Assembly (NCBI RefSeq): GCF_965118635.1 | Contig: NZ_CBCPHV010000004.1 | Location: 62,001 to 126,000 of the forward strand | Reading direction: 5' to 3' | From: Empedobacter brevis_A | Lineage (GTDB): Bacteria > Bacteroidota > Bacteroidia > Flavobacteriales > Weeksellaceae | DNA length: 64,000 nt | Shown: positions 1-8,650 of the stretch, piece by piece | Layout of the letters: the number at the start of each line of letters is the position of its first letter | How positions within the stretch are numbered: position 1 is the stretch's first letter | Notes under the pieces: generated by a model | Told to the model about the DNA's origin: nothing | Databases searched by the model: none | Seen by the model: the letters and a program-made list of their open reading frames with translations, nothing else | Program-made: the position numbers and the translations under genes

Positions 1-225
1 TGCCAAACGTTCTATATCTTTTTGTGTAAAAAGTGGACCAGTTGTTTTGCAACAATTCGCGCAAGAAAGACAATCAACACGATTAAAAACATCTTCGTGA
101 ATTTCTTCCATTTTTTGATCCAAGTTTTTAGGTGGCTTTTTCTTTAACTTCTCTAAAAACTTTTTGTGTTCTTTTTGTTTTTCTTTCGCTTTCGCAAAAT
201 ATTCTTTTAAGAAATGATCTCCCAT
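1..225 (-). CDS. YkgJ-type cysteine-cluster protein (3' end cut by window)
   Basis: This is the first 75 codons of a protein that continues past the left edge of the window. The N-terminus is a basic, Lys/Glu-rich helix. It is followed around residues 53-60 by a C-x2-C-x2-CC cluster (CLSCANCC), the signature of the YkgJ/CxxCxxCC family of putative zinc- or iron-sulfur-binding proteins of unknown reaction. The ATG at 225 has a good purine-rich ribosome site (AGGAGATATAG) just upstream. It overlaps the end of the pyrimidine-dimer glycosylase gene by 19 bp, so the two are probably co-translated as the tail of the HMG-CoA reductase operon. The family call rests on the cysteine spacing; function is unknown. 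Confidence 0.75.
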   Translation of the reverse strand, partial: MGDHFLKEYFAKAKEKQKEHKKFLEKLKKKPPKNLDQKMEEIHEDVFNRVDCLSCANCCKTTGPLFTQKDIERLA

Positions 226-638
226 TTTTCTATATCTCCTTCTTTTACATCAAAAATATCAGCGCAATCAATCATTTTGAGATGTTCAAATTGTTTGAAT
301 CGTTCTGGATCTCTTTGTTCTAACTTCTTTAATAAATGGTTGAATTCATAATGTATTTGACCTGTTGTAACATCGATTTTAATTTGTTGAAAATCAAAAT
401 CAATTTTATTTCGATCAAAATTATAACCTCTTCTAGTGGCTTCGTCCCAAACTTCTGCCAAATATTGATTAATTGCTTCTACTGGTTTTTCTACAGCTTT
501 GAACCGAATTAATTGCGGATGATTTTTATAACCTTTTGTTTTGCCTTCCAAAACATTTTTAGCCAAAAGAGTTTCGCGCCAAAGTGCTACAATTCCTTTT
601 GCATCGAGATATTTCGGATGAACAGACCAAATTCGCAT
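207..638 (-). CDS. Pyrimidine dimer DNA glycosylase family protein
   Basis: The 143-residue protein opens with the family start MRIWSVHPKYLDAKG and then WRETLLA and GYKNHPQLIRF, which I recognise as the bacterial Pyr_excise family (Pfam PF03013, related to T4 endonuclease V). Such proteins are thought to cut the glycosyl bond at UV-induced pyrimidine dimers, giving base-excision repair of UV damage. Whether this branch is active as a glycosylase is inferred from family name only. It is full length, starts 8 nt after the HMG-CoA reductase stop and overlaps the next gene, so it is the middle gene of a three-gene minus-strand operon. The pairing with an isoprenoid gene looks like transcriptional convenience rather than shared function. 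Confidence 0.8.
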   Translation of the reverse strand: MRIWSVHPKYLDAKGIVALWRETLLAKNVLEGKTKGYKNHPQLIRFKAVEKPVEAINQYLAEVWDEATRRGYNFDRNKIDFDFQQIKIDVTTGQIHYEFNHLLKKLEQRDPERFKQFEHLKMIDCADIFDVKEGDIEKWEIIS

Positions 639-646
639 TTGTTAGG

Positions 647-2002
647 TTATTTATCTTTTTGAATATCTTCGATGTTTTTTACACCACGCAATCTGCAAAA
701 TTCTTCGATAACATTATGATGAGAAACCGTTTTATCTTTGAAATAATTAACGAAATATTTCTTTTCTTCTTCTGTTGCTTCCAATTGGTTTAGGATATTC
801 ATCAAATGCATTTTCATATGTCCTTTCTGAATTCCTGTTGTTACCAAAGAACGTAATGCACCAAAGTTTTGTGCTAATCCTGCAACTGCAACAAATCCCA
901 TTAATTCTTTTGCGTTTGGTTTTCCAAGAATTCCTAAAGCTAATTTTACTAATGGATGCAACGCTGTTAATCCTCCAATTGTTCCAAGTGAAGTTGGTAA
1001 ATCTAACCAAAAGCGGAAAATTCCGTCTTTTACTTCGCAATGAGTTAACGAAGAATATTGTCCATCTTTTGCAGCATATGTGTGTGCACAAGCTTCTACA
1101 GCACGGAAATCGTTTCCAGTAGCAATGACAACAGCATCAATTCCATTCATAATTCCTTTGTTGTGCGTTGTAGCACGATAAGGTTCTATTTCTGCAATGC
1201 GAACTGCACGAGAAAACTTCTCAACAAATTCTTCAGCTGTTACATTTCCTTCTGCTAATTGTTCTATTGGACAAGAAACTTCTGCACGAACAATACAATC
1301 TGGTGTATAATTCGATAGAATACACATCACAATTTGAACTGAATCTTTTTCTTCTTGTGTGAAGGTAGAATCTTCTTCGATTTCGTTTCTTAATGTTCTT
1401 GCAAATTGTTCTAAACAAGAATTAATGAAGTTCGCTCCCATTGAATCCATTGTTTCGAAAGAAGCTTTTATTTGATAGTAATTATCTAAATCAGTTGTTT
1501 TATCAATCAACTCCAACTCTAAAATACCACCACCGCGCGCGCGCATATTTTTTGTGATATCATTTGTAGTTTCGATTAATTGATTTTTAATGGTTGTTTC
1601 AAATGCATGTTGCAATTTTTCTTTGTCACCTTCGTACATAAAATGCACATGACCTAATTTTATTGTAGATAAAATAGTTGTTTTGAAACCACCTCGTGTT
1701 TGCCAAAACTTAGCTGCTTTAGAAGCTGCTGCAACAACAGATGATTCTTCAACTGCCATTGGAATAGCGTATAATTCGTTGTTGATTAAGAAGTTTGGTG
1801 CTAAACCAAACGGCATATAGAAATTAGAAACAGTGTTTTCTGAAAATTCGTCGTGCAGTTTTTGTAAATCTACATCATCATTCCAATATTGTTTCAATAT
1901 TTTGATTGCAGATTCGTCTCCATTCAAATATTCATTTACAACCCATTCAATTTTTCCTTCTTTTGATAATTTCGAAAAACCTTCTACTGCTTGATGCTTC
2001 AT
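647..2002 (-). CDS. mvaA: Hydroxymethylglutaryl-CoA reductase, class II
   Basis: The 451-residue enzyme interconverts HMG-CoA and mevalonate, the committed step of the mevalonate route to isoprenoids. Class II features are visible: EESSVVAAAS (Glu85/86 region), DSMGAN at 186-191, the catalytic Lys in NKG (Lys282), Asp in GNDFR (Asp298), GTIGG at 340-344 and the C-terminal His in QKGHMKMH (His395). It has no membrane anchor, so it is cytosolic. Class II enzymes are often named degradative, but in Flavobacteriia they are normally the biosynthetic enzyme; the mevalonate kinase-like gene at the other end of this window supports that reading. It leads the operon with the glycosylase and YkgJ genes. 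A TACTTTTG -7 box lies about 20 nt upstream. Confidence 0.93.
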   Translation of the reverse strand: MKHQAVEGFSKLSKEGKIEWVVNEYLNGDESAIKILKQYWNDDVDLQKLHDEFSENTVSNFYMPFGLAPNFLINNELYAIPMAVEESSVVAAASKAAKFWQTRGGFKTTILSTIKLGHVHFMYEGDKEKLQHAFETTIKNQLIETTNDITKNMRARGGGILELELIDKTTDLDNYYQIKASFETMDSMGANFINSCLEQFARTLRNEIEEDSTFTQEEKDSVQIVMCILSNYTPDCIVRAEVSCPIEQLAEGNVTAEEFVEKFSRAVRIAEIEPYRATTHNKGIMNGIDAVVIATGNDFRAVEACAHTYAAKDGQYSSLTHCEVKDGIFRFWLDLPTSLGTIGGLTALHPLVKLALGILGKPNAKELMGFVAVAGLAQNFGALRSLVTTGIQKGHMKMHLMNILNQLEATEEEKKYFVNYFKDKTVSHHNVIEEFCRLRGVKNIEDIQKDK

Positions 2003-2022
2003 TTTGGCTAATTTATTTAATA

Positions 2023-2030
2023 CAAAAGTA
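2023..2030 (-). promoter_or_regulatory. -7 box of the mvaA operon
   Basis: On the minus strand this reads TACTTTTG, a match to the Bacteroidota -7 consensus TAnnTTTG, 20 nt before the mvaA start. No good TTG -33 box lies at the usual distance, so the call rests on the -7 element and its position. Confidence 0.5.
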
Positions 2031-2211
2031 CAAACGTTTTGTATGTTATGCTGTATTTCTTCTATTTTTTGATTAATTTTTAACGATTTAGTAGGTAAAT
2101 CATTTTTGTTAATTATAATAAATATTTAGATTATTTATCATATTATCACCTTTTCTATTGTTATTTTACATTAGTTAACAGTAGGATTATTCGTGTTTTA
2201 TTCGACTATTA

Positions 2212-2284
2212 TTCGAGAAAAGCTCCACTTTTCCAAAGGTTTGTCGAAGAGTTCTCGAACAAAGGTCGAACGATGGTCGAACAA
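2212..2284. repeat. TCGAA-rich inverted and 11-bp phased repeats
   Basis: TTCGAGAA (2212-2219) and its exact complement TTCTCGAA (2252-2259) flank a 32-bp spacer. The right arm runs straight into three CGAAC units at an 11-bp period; GGTCGAAC occurs exactly at 2264-2271 and 2275-2282. The G+C content is visibly higher than in the surroundings. Its role is unknown. Confidence 0.6.
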
Positions 2285-2387
2285 GAGTAAAATGAAGTAT
2301 TTTTCTAGATTGATTGAATCCATTATAAACAGAGGGTTATTAAGGTTTTAATACTTACTTAAAACTATTATTGATAAAAATATTAAA

Positions 2388-2412
2388 GGACAGAAGTGGA
2401 CAAAAGAGGACA
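2388..2412. repeat. Three GGACA units at 10-bp period
   Basis: GGACA starts at 2388, 2398 and 2408, separated by GAAGT and AAAGA. All three therefore face the same side of the helix, as expected for cooperative binding of a regulator. It lies about 250 bp upstream of the DPP IV gene. Confidence 0.5.
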
Positions 2413-2533
2413 TAAAATAAAAAAACATCATTTGTATTTAATAAATCATTATATTACAATGATTTAAATTTATTTATATACTTATAAACTTTTTTTAAAA
2501 AATGAGTCATTTATAATATTTCTGAATGGTTAT

Positions 2534-2562
2534 AAAAAGAAATATAAATATTATTTCTTTTT
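2534..2562 (+). terminator. A/T hairpin with T-tract upstream of the DPP IV gene
   Basis: AAAAAGAAATA (2534-2544) pairs with TATTTCTTTTT (2552-2562) across a 7-nt loop. It has terminator shape but only weak A-T pairs. No plus-strand gene lies before it, so it would end either an unrecognised transcript from this gene-free region or nothing at all. Confidence 0.3.
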
Positions 2563-2622
2563 GTTGAGATATTTATAATAGATTATTCAAACAAATGTAT
2601 TATTTCGGCAAATAGAATTGTT

Positions 2623-2630
2623 TATATTTG
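2623..2630 (+). promoter_or_regulatory. -7 box of the DPP IV gene
   Basis: TATATTTG matches TAnnTTTG exactly and sits 31 nt before the ATG of the dipeptidyl peptidase gene. No clear TTG is present at the -33 position. Confidence 0.5.
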
Positions 2631-2661
2631 ATTGTTTGAACTCACATGATTAGAAATTTAT

Positions 2662-4821
2662 ATGAAAAAATTTATTCTAAGTTTAGCTGTCCTAGCAATG
2701 GGCGCTTATTCTTATGCACAACAAATAACTATTGAAGGGATATATGGCGGTAAATACCGTGAAAATTCGTTGTATGGTGTAAATTCATTGAATGATGGAG
2801 AAAATTATACAATTCTGACGAAAGACGGATTAGTAAAACGTTCGTATGAATCGACATTGAAAAAAGGACAATCTTCTGATATTGTTATTGTTCCTGGAAT
2901 GTTTGAAGGTTACGAATTTAGTTCGGATGAGCGTTATGTTTTATTACAAACAAATTCTGATCAAATATATCGTCATTCTTTTACCGCAAAGTTTGAGGTT
3001 TATGATACACAAACAAAATCGAAAGTATTATTGTTTGATGGAAAAGGAATTCAAGAACCTTTGTTTTCTCCAGATGCTTCTAAAGTAGCTTTTGCTTATG
3101 AAAACAATTTATATATTCAAGATTTAAAATCGAATAAAGTAACGCAAGTTACAACTGATGGTAAAAAGAATAATATCATCAACGGGATTAACGATTGGGT
3201 TTACGAAGAAGAGTTTGGTTTTGTAAGAAACTTTGATTGGAATGCAGACGGAACTTCTTTGGCTTATGTTCGTTTTGACGAATCGAAAGTGAAAGAGATT
3301 AATATTCCGATTTATCATAATAATCTTTATCCAAAAGAATTAAGATACAAATATCCAAAAGCAGGTCAAGACAATTCTATTGTAACCTTACATGTTTTTG
3401 ACACGAAAAATAATTCGACAACAAATGTTGATTTAAGTGGAGTTCAGAATTATTACATCACAAAAATTAAGTTCTCAAACAAAGCAAATTTATTAGCAGT
3501 TGTTACATCTAATCGTCATCAGAATAATGTCGATGTATCTTTTTACGATATCAATTCAAAAAAAGTGAGTAAGTTGTTTACAGAAACAAACAAAGCTTGG
3601 ATTGAAACAGATAATTTGACATTAGAATTTTTAGCAGATAATTCGTTTCTATGGACTTCTGAACGCGATGGAAATAATCATATTTACCATTATGCAGACA
3701 ACGGAAAGTTAATAAATCAAGTAACGAAAGGAGATTGGGAGATTACGAATTATTATGGTTATAATCCTGTAAATAAAACGCTTTATTATCAATCTAATTC
3801 GAACAATGGAAAACGTATTTCGACAGAAAGACAAATTTCATCTGTAAGTTTAGATGGTAAAAAGACGACCATGTTGACAAAAAATAATGGTACAAATTCG
3901 GCAGCGTTCAGCAAGAATTTTACTTACTTCATCAATACTTTTTCATCTATCACAACGCCAAAAACAATCAGTTTAGTAGAATCTAAATCTGGTAAAGATT
4001 TGGGTGTGATTGTAGAAAACGCTTCTTTGAAAAATAAATTGAATACAGATAATATCGGAACCAAAGAATTATTTGTATTGAAAACAGCCGAAGGAAACGA
4101 GTTGAATGCATATGTTATAAAACCAAAAGATTTTGATCCAACTAAAAAATATCCTGTTTTGATGTATCAATATTCTGGTCCTGGTTCTCAGAATGTGAAC
4201 AATGCTTATTTTAATTCGAATGATTATTGGCACATGATGTTGGCGCAAGAAGGTTATATTGTTTTTTGTGTTGATGGACGTGGAACAGGATATAAGGGAG
4301 AAGCCTTTAAGAAACAAACTTATTTGCAATTGGGTAAATATGAAGTAGAAGATCAAATTGCTGCAGCCAAAGAGATTGGAAAATTACCTTATGTTGATAA
4401 ATCTCGTATCGGAATTTGGGGTTGGTCTTACGGAGGTTTCATGGCTTCGAATGTTTTATTCAAAGGAAATGATGTTTTCAAAGCTGCAATAGCAGTTGCT
4501 CCAGTAACCAATTGGCGTTATTATGATTCTGTTTATACAGAACGTTTTATGCGAACTCCAGAAGAAAATGCAGCAGGTTATGATGATAATTCACCAATTA
4601 ATTATGCAAATGAATTGAAAGGTAATTTCTTATTAATTTCGGGTTCTGCTGATGATAATGTACATCCACAAAATACATACGAATTGTCTGAAGCTTTGGT
4701 ACAAGCAAACAAAGATTTTGATATGGCTATTTATACAGATAAAGATCACGGAATATATGGTGGGAATACACGTATTCAGCTTTATCGTAAAATGACAAAC
4801 TTTATAAAGAAGAATTTGTAA
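2662..4821 (+). CDS. Dipeptidyl peptidase IV (S9 family), secreted
   Basis: This 719-residue serine peptidase removes X-Pro or X-Ala dipeptides from peptide N-termini, most likely in the periplasm. A signal peptide of about 19 residues ends SYA-QQ. The N-terminal half is a beta-propeller (DPPIV_N) with the substrate N-terminus clamp DWVYEEE near residue 175; the C-terminal half is an alpha/beta hydrolase with GWSYGG (Ser589), ADDNVHP (Asp664/665) and DHG (His696). Length is normal for the family. It is a single-gene unit closed by a terminator. The POT peptide transporters downstream would import the released dipeptides. A paralogue sits at 57822-59960. Confidence 0.92.
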   Translation: MKKFILSLAVLAMGAYSYAQQITIEGIYGGKYRENSLYGVNSLNDGENYTILTKDGLVKRSYESTLKKGQSSDIVIVPGMFEGYEFSSDERYVLLQTNSDQIYRHSFTAKFEVYDTQTKSKVLLFDGKGIQEPLFSPDASKVAFAYENNLYIQDLKSNKVTQVTTDGKKNNIINGINDWVYEEEFGFVRNFDWNADGTSLAYVRFDESKVKEINIPIYHNNLYPKELRYKYPKAGQDNSIVTLHVFDTKNNSTTNVDLSGVQNYYITKIKFSNKANLLAVVTSNRHQNNVDVSFYDINSKKVSKLFTETNKAWIETDNLTLEFLADNSFLWTSERDGNNHIYHYADNGKLINQVTKGDWEITNYYGYNPVNKTLYYQSNSNNGKRISTERQISSVSLDGKKTTMLTKNNGTNSAAFSKNFTYFINTFSSITTPKTISLVESKSGKDLGVIVENASLKNKLNTDNIGTKELFVLKTAEGNELNAYVIKPKDFDPTKKYPVLMYQYSGPGSQNVNNAYFNSNDYWHMMLAQEGYIVFCVDGRGTGYKGEAFKKQTYLQLGKYEVEDQIAAAKEIGKLPYVDKSRIGIWGWSYGGFMASNVLFKGNDVFKAAIAVAPVTNWRYYDSVYTERFMRTPEENAAGYDDNSPINYANELKGNFLLISGSADDNVHPQNTYELSEALVQANKDFDMAIYTDKDHGIYGGNTRIQLYRKMTNFIKKNL

Positions 4822-4900
4822 GAAAAAAGCTTGATTTATTAGAATACGCCAATAAATGAAATAATTCATATTAGAAATTGATAAAAACCTTATATTAAAT

Positions 4901-4934
4901 AAAAAAAACCTCTGCATTGTCAGAGGTTTTTTTT
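4901..4934 (+). terminator. Terminator after the DPP IV gene
   Basis: CCTCTG (4909-4914) pairs with CAGAGG (4921-4926) across a 6-nt loop. An A-run precedes it and eight Ts follow, so A-T pairs extend the stem. Confidence 0.85.
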
Positions 4935-4992
4935 ATTTTCGTTGATTGCTAAGAAAATCAAAAAGATATATTAGCACTTAGTTAAAGAAAGT

Positions 4993-6519
4993 ATGAGTAA
5001 AGAATTAACTTTAGAGGAGATTCAGAATTTTAAAGGCAAATATCCAAAACAAATATGGAGCCTTTTCTTTTCTGAAATGTGGGAGAGATTTTGCTTCTAC
5101 GGAATGCGAGGAATGTTAGTATTCTTCATGATTGATCAATTGAATTTTGAAGAAGCCCAGTCAAATTTGCAATATGCTGCTATACAAGCATTTGTTTATG
5201 CCTTTACATTTGTAGGAGGTTTATTTGCTGACAAGATTTTAGGATTTAGGAAATCTTTATTTTGGGGAGGATCATTAATGATTTTAGGAAGTATCTTATT
5301 AGCAACAGATCCACATTCATTATTTTTCTTAGGAATGTCTTTTACAGTTGTAGGAACAGGTTTTTTCAAACCAAATATTTCTACAATGGTTGGAGAATTG
5401 TACAAAAAAGGGGACGAAAGAACAGATGCAGGTTTCTCTCTTTTTTATGCAGGGATTAATTTAGGTGCTTTTCTTGGTGGATACATTTGTATCGCAGTTG
5501 GTAAAGGACATTTATTTACAGATTTTATAGATGTTGCACATCGTTGGAATGTAGCCTTTGGTTTGGCCGCATTTGTAATGTTAATCAGTTTGATTAATTT
5601 CTTTTTTACGAAAAGACATTTAGGACCAATTGGTTTACAACCTCGTAAAATATTACCATCTGGAGAAACAGAAAGAATTCCTTTATGGAAAGAAATAGCT
5701 GTTTATGTATGTACAATTTTATCAATTCCATTAATTATGGCAATGGTAAAAAATACAGATTATACTGACTATTTTATGTACACTGTAGGTCCACTTACTT
5801 TGTTATATTTATTTTACGAAATGACAAAAGTAACTGCACAAGAGCGTAAAAAATTATATGCAGCACTTATATTTATTATTTTTTCTATCTTATTCTGGGG
5901 AATTTACGAACAAGCAGGAGGATCGTTAAGTATTTATGCCGCAAAAAACCTTGATTCTAATTTATTAGGTTTAAACTTAGATCCAAATGGAGTTAATAAT
6001 TCAGGAGGAGCATTCTTTATTATATTAATTGCACCATTATTAGGTTTATTATGGATCTGGTTAGCAAAGAGAAAAATAGAGCCTAACACAGTTGTTAAGT
6101 TTGGATTAGGATTTATTCTTTTAGGATTAGGATATTACGTTTTATTTGCAACAAAATTCTTTGCGAATGCAGAAGGAATCACTTCATTAAATTTCTTTAC
6201 ATTGGCATTGTTAGTTATTACTTTCGGAGAATTATGTTTGTCACCAATTGGATTATCAATTATGACAAAATTATCAACTCATAATTTACAAGGAATGATG
6301 ATGGGAATGTGGTTTTTAGCATCTGCATACGGACAATATGTTGCAGGAATAATAGGTGCAGGAATGTCAAAATCTACAAACGAAAATGGAACAAACTTAG
6401 ATCGTCTTTTTGCTTATGCAGAAGGTTATAAAGAAATCGCTTTATATGCTGTTATAGCAGGTGTAATTTTAATCCTAATTTCTCCATTGATACGTAAATT
6501 AATGCAAGAGGTAAAATAA
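4993..6519 (+). CDS. POT/PTR2 proton-coupled peptide transporter
   Basis: This 508-residue inner-membrane protein should import di- and tripeptides with protons. The first helix carries the POT E-x-x-E-R motif (EMWERFCFYGMRG, from about residue 28), needed for proton coupling. FFKPNISTMVGELY and the later GELCLSPIGLS are the PTR2 signatures. About 14 hydrophobic helices are visible. It is the first gene of a three-gene operon, with 31 nt to a second POT gene. The DPP IV gene just upstream makes exactly the size of peptide this family imports. Confidence 0.9.
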   Translation: MSKELTLEEIQNFKGKYPKQIWSLFFSEMWERFCFYGMRGMLVFFMIDQLNFEEAQSNLQYAAIQAFVYAFTFVGGLFADKILGFRKSLFWGGSLMILGSILLATDPHSLFFLGMSFTVVGTGFFKPNISTMVGELYKKGDERTDAGFSLFYAGINLGAFLGGYICIAVGKGHLFTDFIDVAHRWNVAFGLAAFVMLISLINFFFTKRHLGPIGLQPRKILPSGETERIPLWKEIAVYVCTILSIPLIMAMVKNTDYTDYFMYTVGPLTLLYLFYEMTKVTAQERKKLYAALIFIIFSILFWGIYEQAGGSLSIYAAKNLDSNLLGLNLDPNGVNNSGGAFFIILIAPLLGLLWIWLAKRKIEPNTVVKFGLGFILLGLGYYVLFATKFFANAEGITSLNFFTLALLVITFGELCLSPIGLSIMTKLSTHNLQGMMMGMWFLASAYGQYVAGIIGAGMSKSTNENGTNLDRLFAYAEGYKEIALYAVIAGVILILISPLIRKLMQEVK

Positions 6520-6550
6520 CTTTTTAAGATATATAATTTAACAAACAAAC

Positions 6551-8635
6551 ATGAGTTCAAAATCGGAAAATTTCTTTGATTCAAAAGTATTAGGGCATCC
6601 GTCAGGATTGTTCGTGCTTTTCTTTACGGAAATGTGGGAGCGATTCTCGTTTTACGGAATGCGCGTTTTATTAATTCAGTTTTTAACAGCTGCAGTTATT
6701 GGTTTAAATCCAGGTTGGGAATGGTCTATAGAAAAAGCAACAGCTTTATATGGAACATACGCAATGCTACTCTACATTACACCAATCTTTGGAGGTATTA
6801 TTGCTGACAAATATATAGGCTATCGCTGGGCAGTTGTAATTGGTGCAATTATTATGACGCTTGGTCATGCTTTTATGGCTTTTGATACACCTATTTTCTT
6901 ATATTTAGGTTTAGCGTGCTTGGTTATAGGAACAGGATTCTTCAAACCTAATATGACATCTATTTTATCAGAAATGTATAAAGACTTCCCTGAGAAAAAG
7001 GATGGTGCTTATACAATTTTCTATATGGGAGTTAACGCTGGTGCATTCTTCGGAATGATGTTATGTGGATTCTTAGCTGAAAAAGTAGGATGGCATTGGG
7101 GATTCGGATTAGCTGGTATCTTCATGTTATTAGGAACATTACAATTCTGGTTAGCAAAACCATTATTTGGACATATTGGAGAAGTACCATCAAAGACAGG
7201 AAATCAAATTACTGCAGATGATGATACACCAAAATATGAACCAGGAGAAAAACCAAATCCTTTTACAGTTCTAGATCAAATCTTAATCGTTATTATGACA
7301 CTTTTAGGATTAGGATATGCATTCAATGATCCGTTAAATGCAATTGGTGGAATTAACTTATTTAATTTTTCTATTGCTGGTTTATCAGGACAAAATGTTG
7401 TTATTTTAGTTGCATTATTCTTGTTCTTCTTTGTTGTAATTCGTCGTTTGGCTAATTACACAAAAGTGGTTCGTGATCGTATGATTGCCGTAATTATCTT
7501 TGCATTCTTCGTAATCTTCTTTTGGATGTCTTTCGAGCAAGGAGCTACATCGTTAGTAATTTTTGCACGTGATAATACAGAACGTAACTTGGTTGGAGGT
7601 GCTGCAATGGCATTTAATGTTTTCAATACATTATTAACAGTTGTTCCATTGTTGTTCATCTCTTATGTATTGATTTTATTAGCAAAACAAACATTCAAAA
7701 AAGCCGCTGCATCTAATATTGTTTTAGCCATTACTTTCTTAGGAATTTGGGCTTCTGCAATCTGGATGTTGAATTATAACTGGACTTCTCATTCTTATGA
7801 TGTTTCTTATCAAGCGATTGAAACTGCTAAATTAGATGATGCTGGTAAACAAATCATGAATGACGAAGGTCAACCTGTTTTTGTTAAAACACCAGTTACA
7901 GCTTCTTATGTTGCAAACTCTACAGATAAAATTGTAACAGAAACAATAAACTTAGCTTCTCAAGATGCTTTATCAAAAGGATCTGACATCAATATTCACA
8001 AAGAAGGAGATAAATTTGTATTAGTTTCTTCTGAGAATTTAGTGAAATTGGATGAAGAATATAAAAATCAAAACAAACCATCTGAAATTGTACCTGCTAA
8101 AGTTGCAGAGATAAAAGATTCTCAAGTAGAAATCACAGTTTCGTGGTTCTCTACATTAAACTCTTTCTTTATCATTGCATTAGCTTCTTTAGTTTCTCGT
8201 GTTTGGGATTCTAAGTACAATCCATCTGCTTCTGTAAAATATGGTTTAGGATTAATCATTATGGCAATCGGATTCGGATTCTTAGCTTTCGGTTCTTATG
8301 GAATCTCGGAAGGTGTTCGTGTTTCTATCATTTGGTTAGTTTTAGCTTACTTGTTCCATACATTAGGAGAACTTTGCTTATCACCAGTTGGACTTTCGTA
8401 TGTTTCGAAATTAGTTCCAGCGCGTATGATTGCATTTATGTTCGGAATGTGGTACCTTGCTATTGCAATTGGAAATAAATTGGCAGCCATTTTAGGAGGT
8501 CAAATCGAAAATATTACAAAAGAATATTCATTGTCAACTTTCTTCTTAATCTTTACAATTGTACCAATTGTAGCTGGTTTAATTGTTATTGCATTAAATC
8601 CAATAATGAAGAAATTGATGCATGGAGTTAAATAA
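6551..8635 (+). CDS. POT/PTR2 peptide transporter with large soluble insertion
   Basis: The 694-residue second POT transporter has the E-x-x-E-R motif (EMWERFSFYGMR) in helix 1, GTGFFKPNMTSILSEMY, and GELCLSPVGLS near the C-terminus. It is nearly 190 residues longer than its neighbour because of a hydrophilic block at about residues 415-530 between two late helices, rich in Lys, Asp, Glu and Thr and with no recognisable motif. Such long POT proteins are known in Bacteroidota; the insert is probably an extramembrane domain of unknown role. Tandem duplication followed by divergence is likely, but the two proteins differ enough that the event is old. Confidence 0.88.
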   Translation: MSSKSENFFDSKVLGHPSGLFVLFFTEMWERFSFYGMRVLLIQFLTAAVIGLNPGWEWSIEKATALYGTYAMLLYITPIFGGIIADKYIGYRWAVVIGAIIMTLGHAFMAFDTPIFLYLGLACLVIGTGFFKPNMTSILSEMYKDFPEKKDGAYTIFYMGVNAGAFFGMMLCGFLAEKVGWHWGFGLAGIFMLLGTLQFWLAKPLFGHIGEVPSKTGNQITADDDTPKYEPGEKPNPFTVLDQILIVIMTLLGLGYAFNDPLNAIGGINLFNFSIAGLSGQNVVILVALFLFFFVVIRRLANYTKVVRDRMIAVIIFAFFVIFFWMSFEQGATSLVIFARDNTERNLVGGAAMAFNVFNTLLTVVPLLFISYVLILLAKQTFKKAAASNIVLAITFLGIWASAIWMLNYNWTSHSYDVSYQAIETAKLDDAGKQIMNDEGQPVFVKTPVTASYVANSTDKIVTETINLASQDALSKGSDINIHKEGDKFVLVSSENLVKLDEEYKNQNKPSEIVPAKVAEIKDSQVEITVSWFSTLNSFFIIALASLVSRVWDSKYNPSASVKYGLGLIIMAIGFGFLAFGSYGISEGVRVSIIWLVLAYLFHTLGELCLSPVGLSYVSKLVPARMIAFMFGMWYLAIAIGNKLAAILGGQIENITKEYSLSTFFLIFTIVPIVAGLIVIALNPIMKKLMHGVK

Positions 8636-8650
8636 TAAAGATTGAAAATT

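Larger units (their letters stand above)
2031..2661. other. Gene-free region with phased and inverted repeats
   Basis: This stretch of about 630 bases lies between divergent genes and carries no credible gene on either strand. It holds several separate structures: an 8-bp inverted repeat TTCGAGAA/TTCTCGAA (2212-2219 and 2252-2259), three TCGAAC units spaced 11 bp apart (about 2254-2284), three GGACA units spaced exactly 10 bp apart (2388, 2398, 2408), a 9-bp inverted repeat TAAATCATT/AATGATTTA (2442-2466), and an A/T hairpin with a T-tract (2534-2562). Helical phasing suggests protein-binding sites, but no regulator can be named from the sequence. Confidence 0.55.

Noticed and set aside
2240..2290. 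Short repeats resembling a CRISPR array
   Set aside because: Units of 8-11 bp with no 25-40 bp repeats, no spacers and no cas genes nearby.
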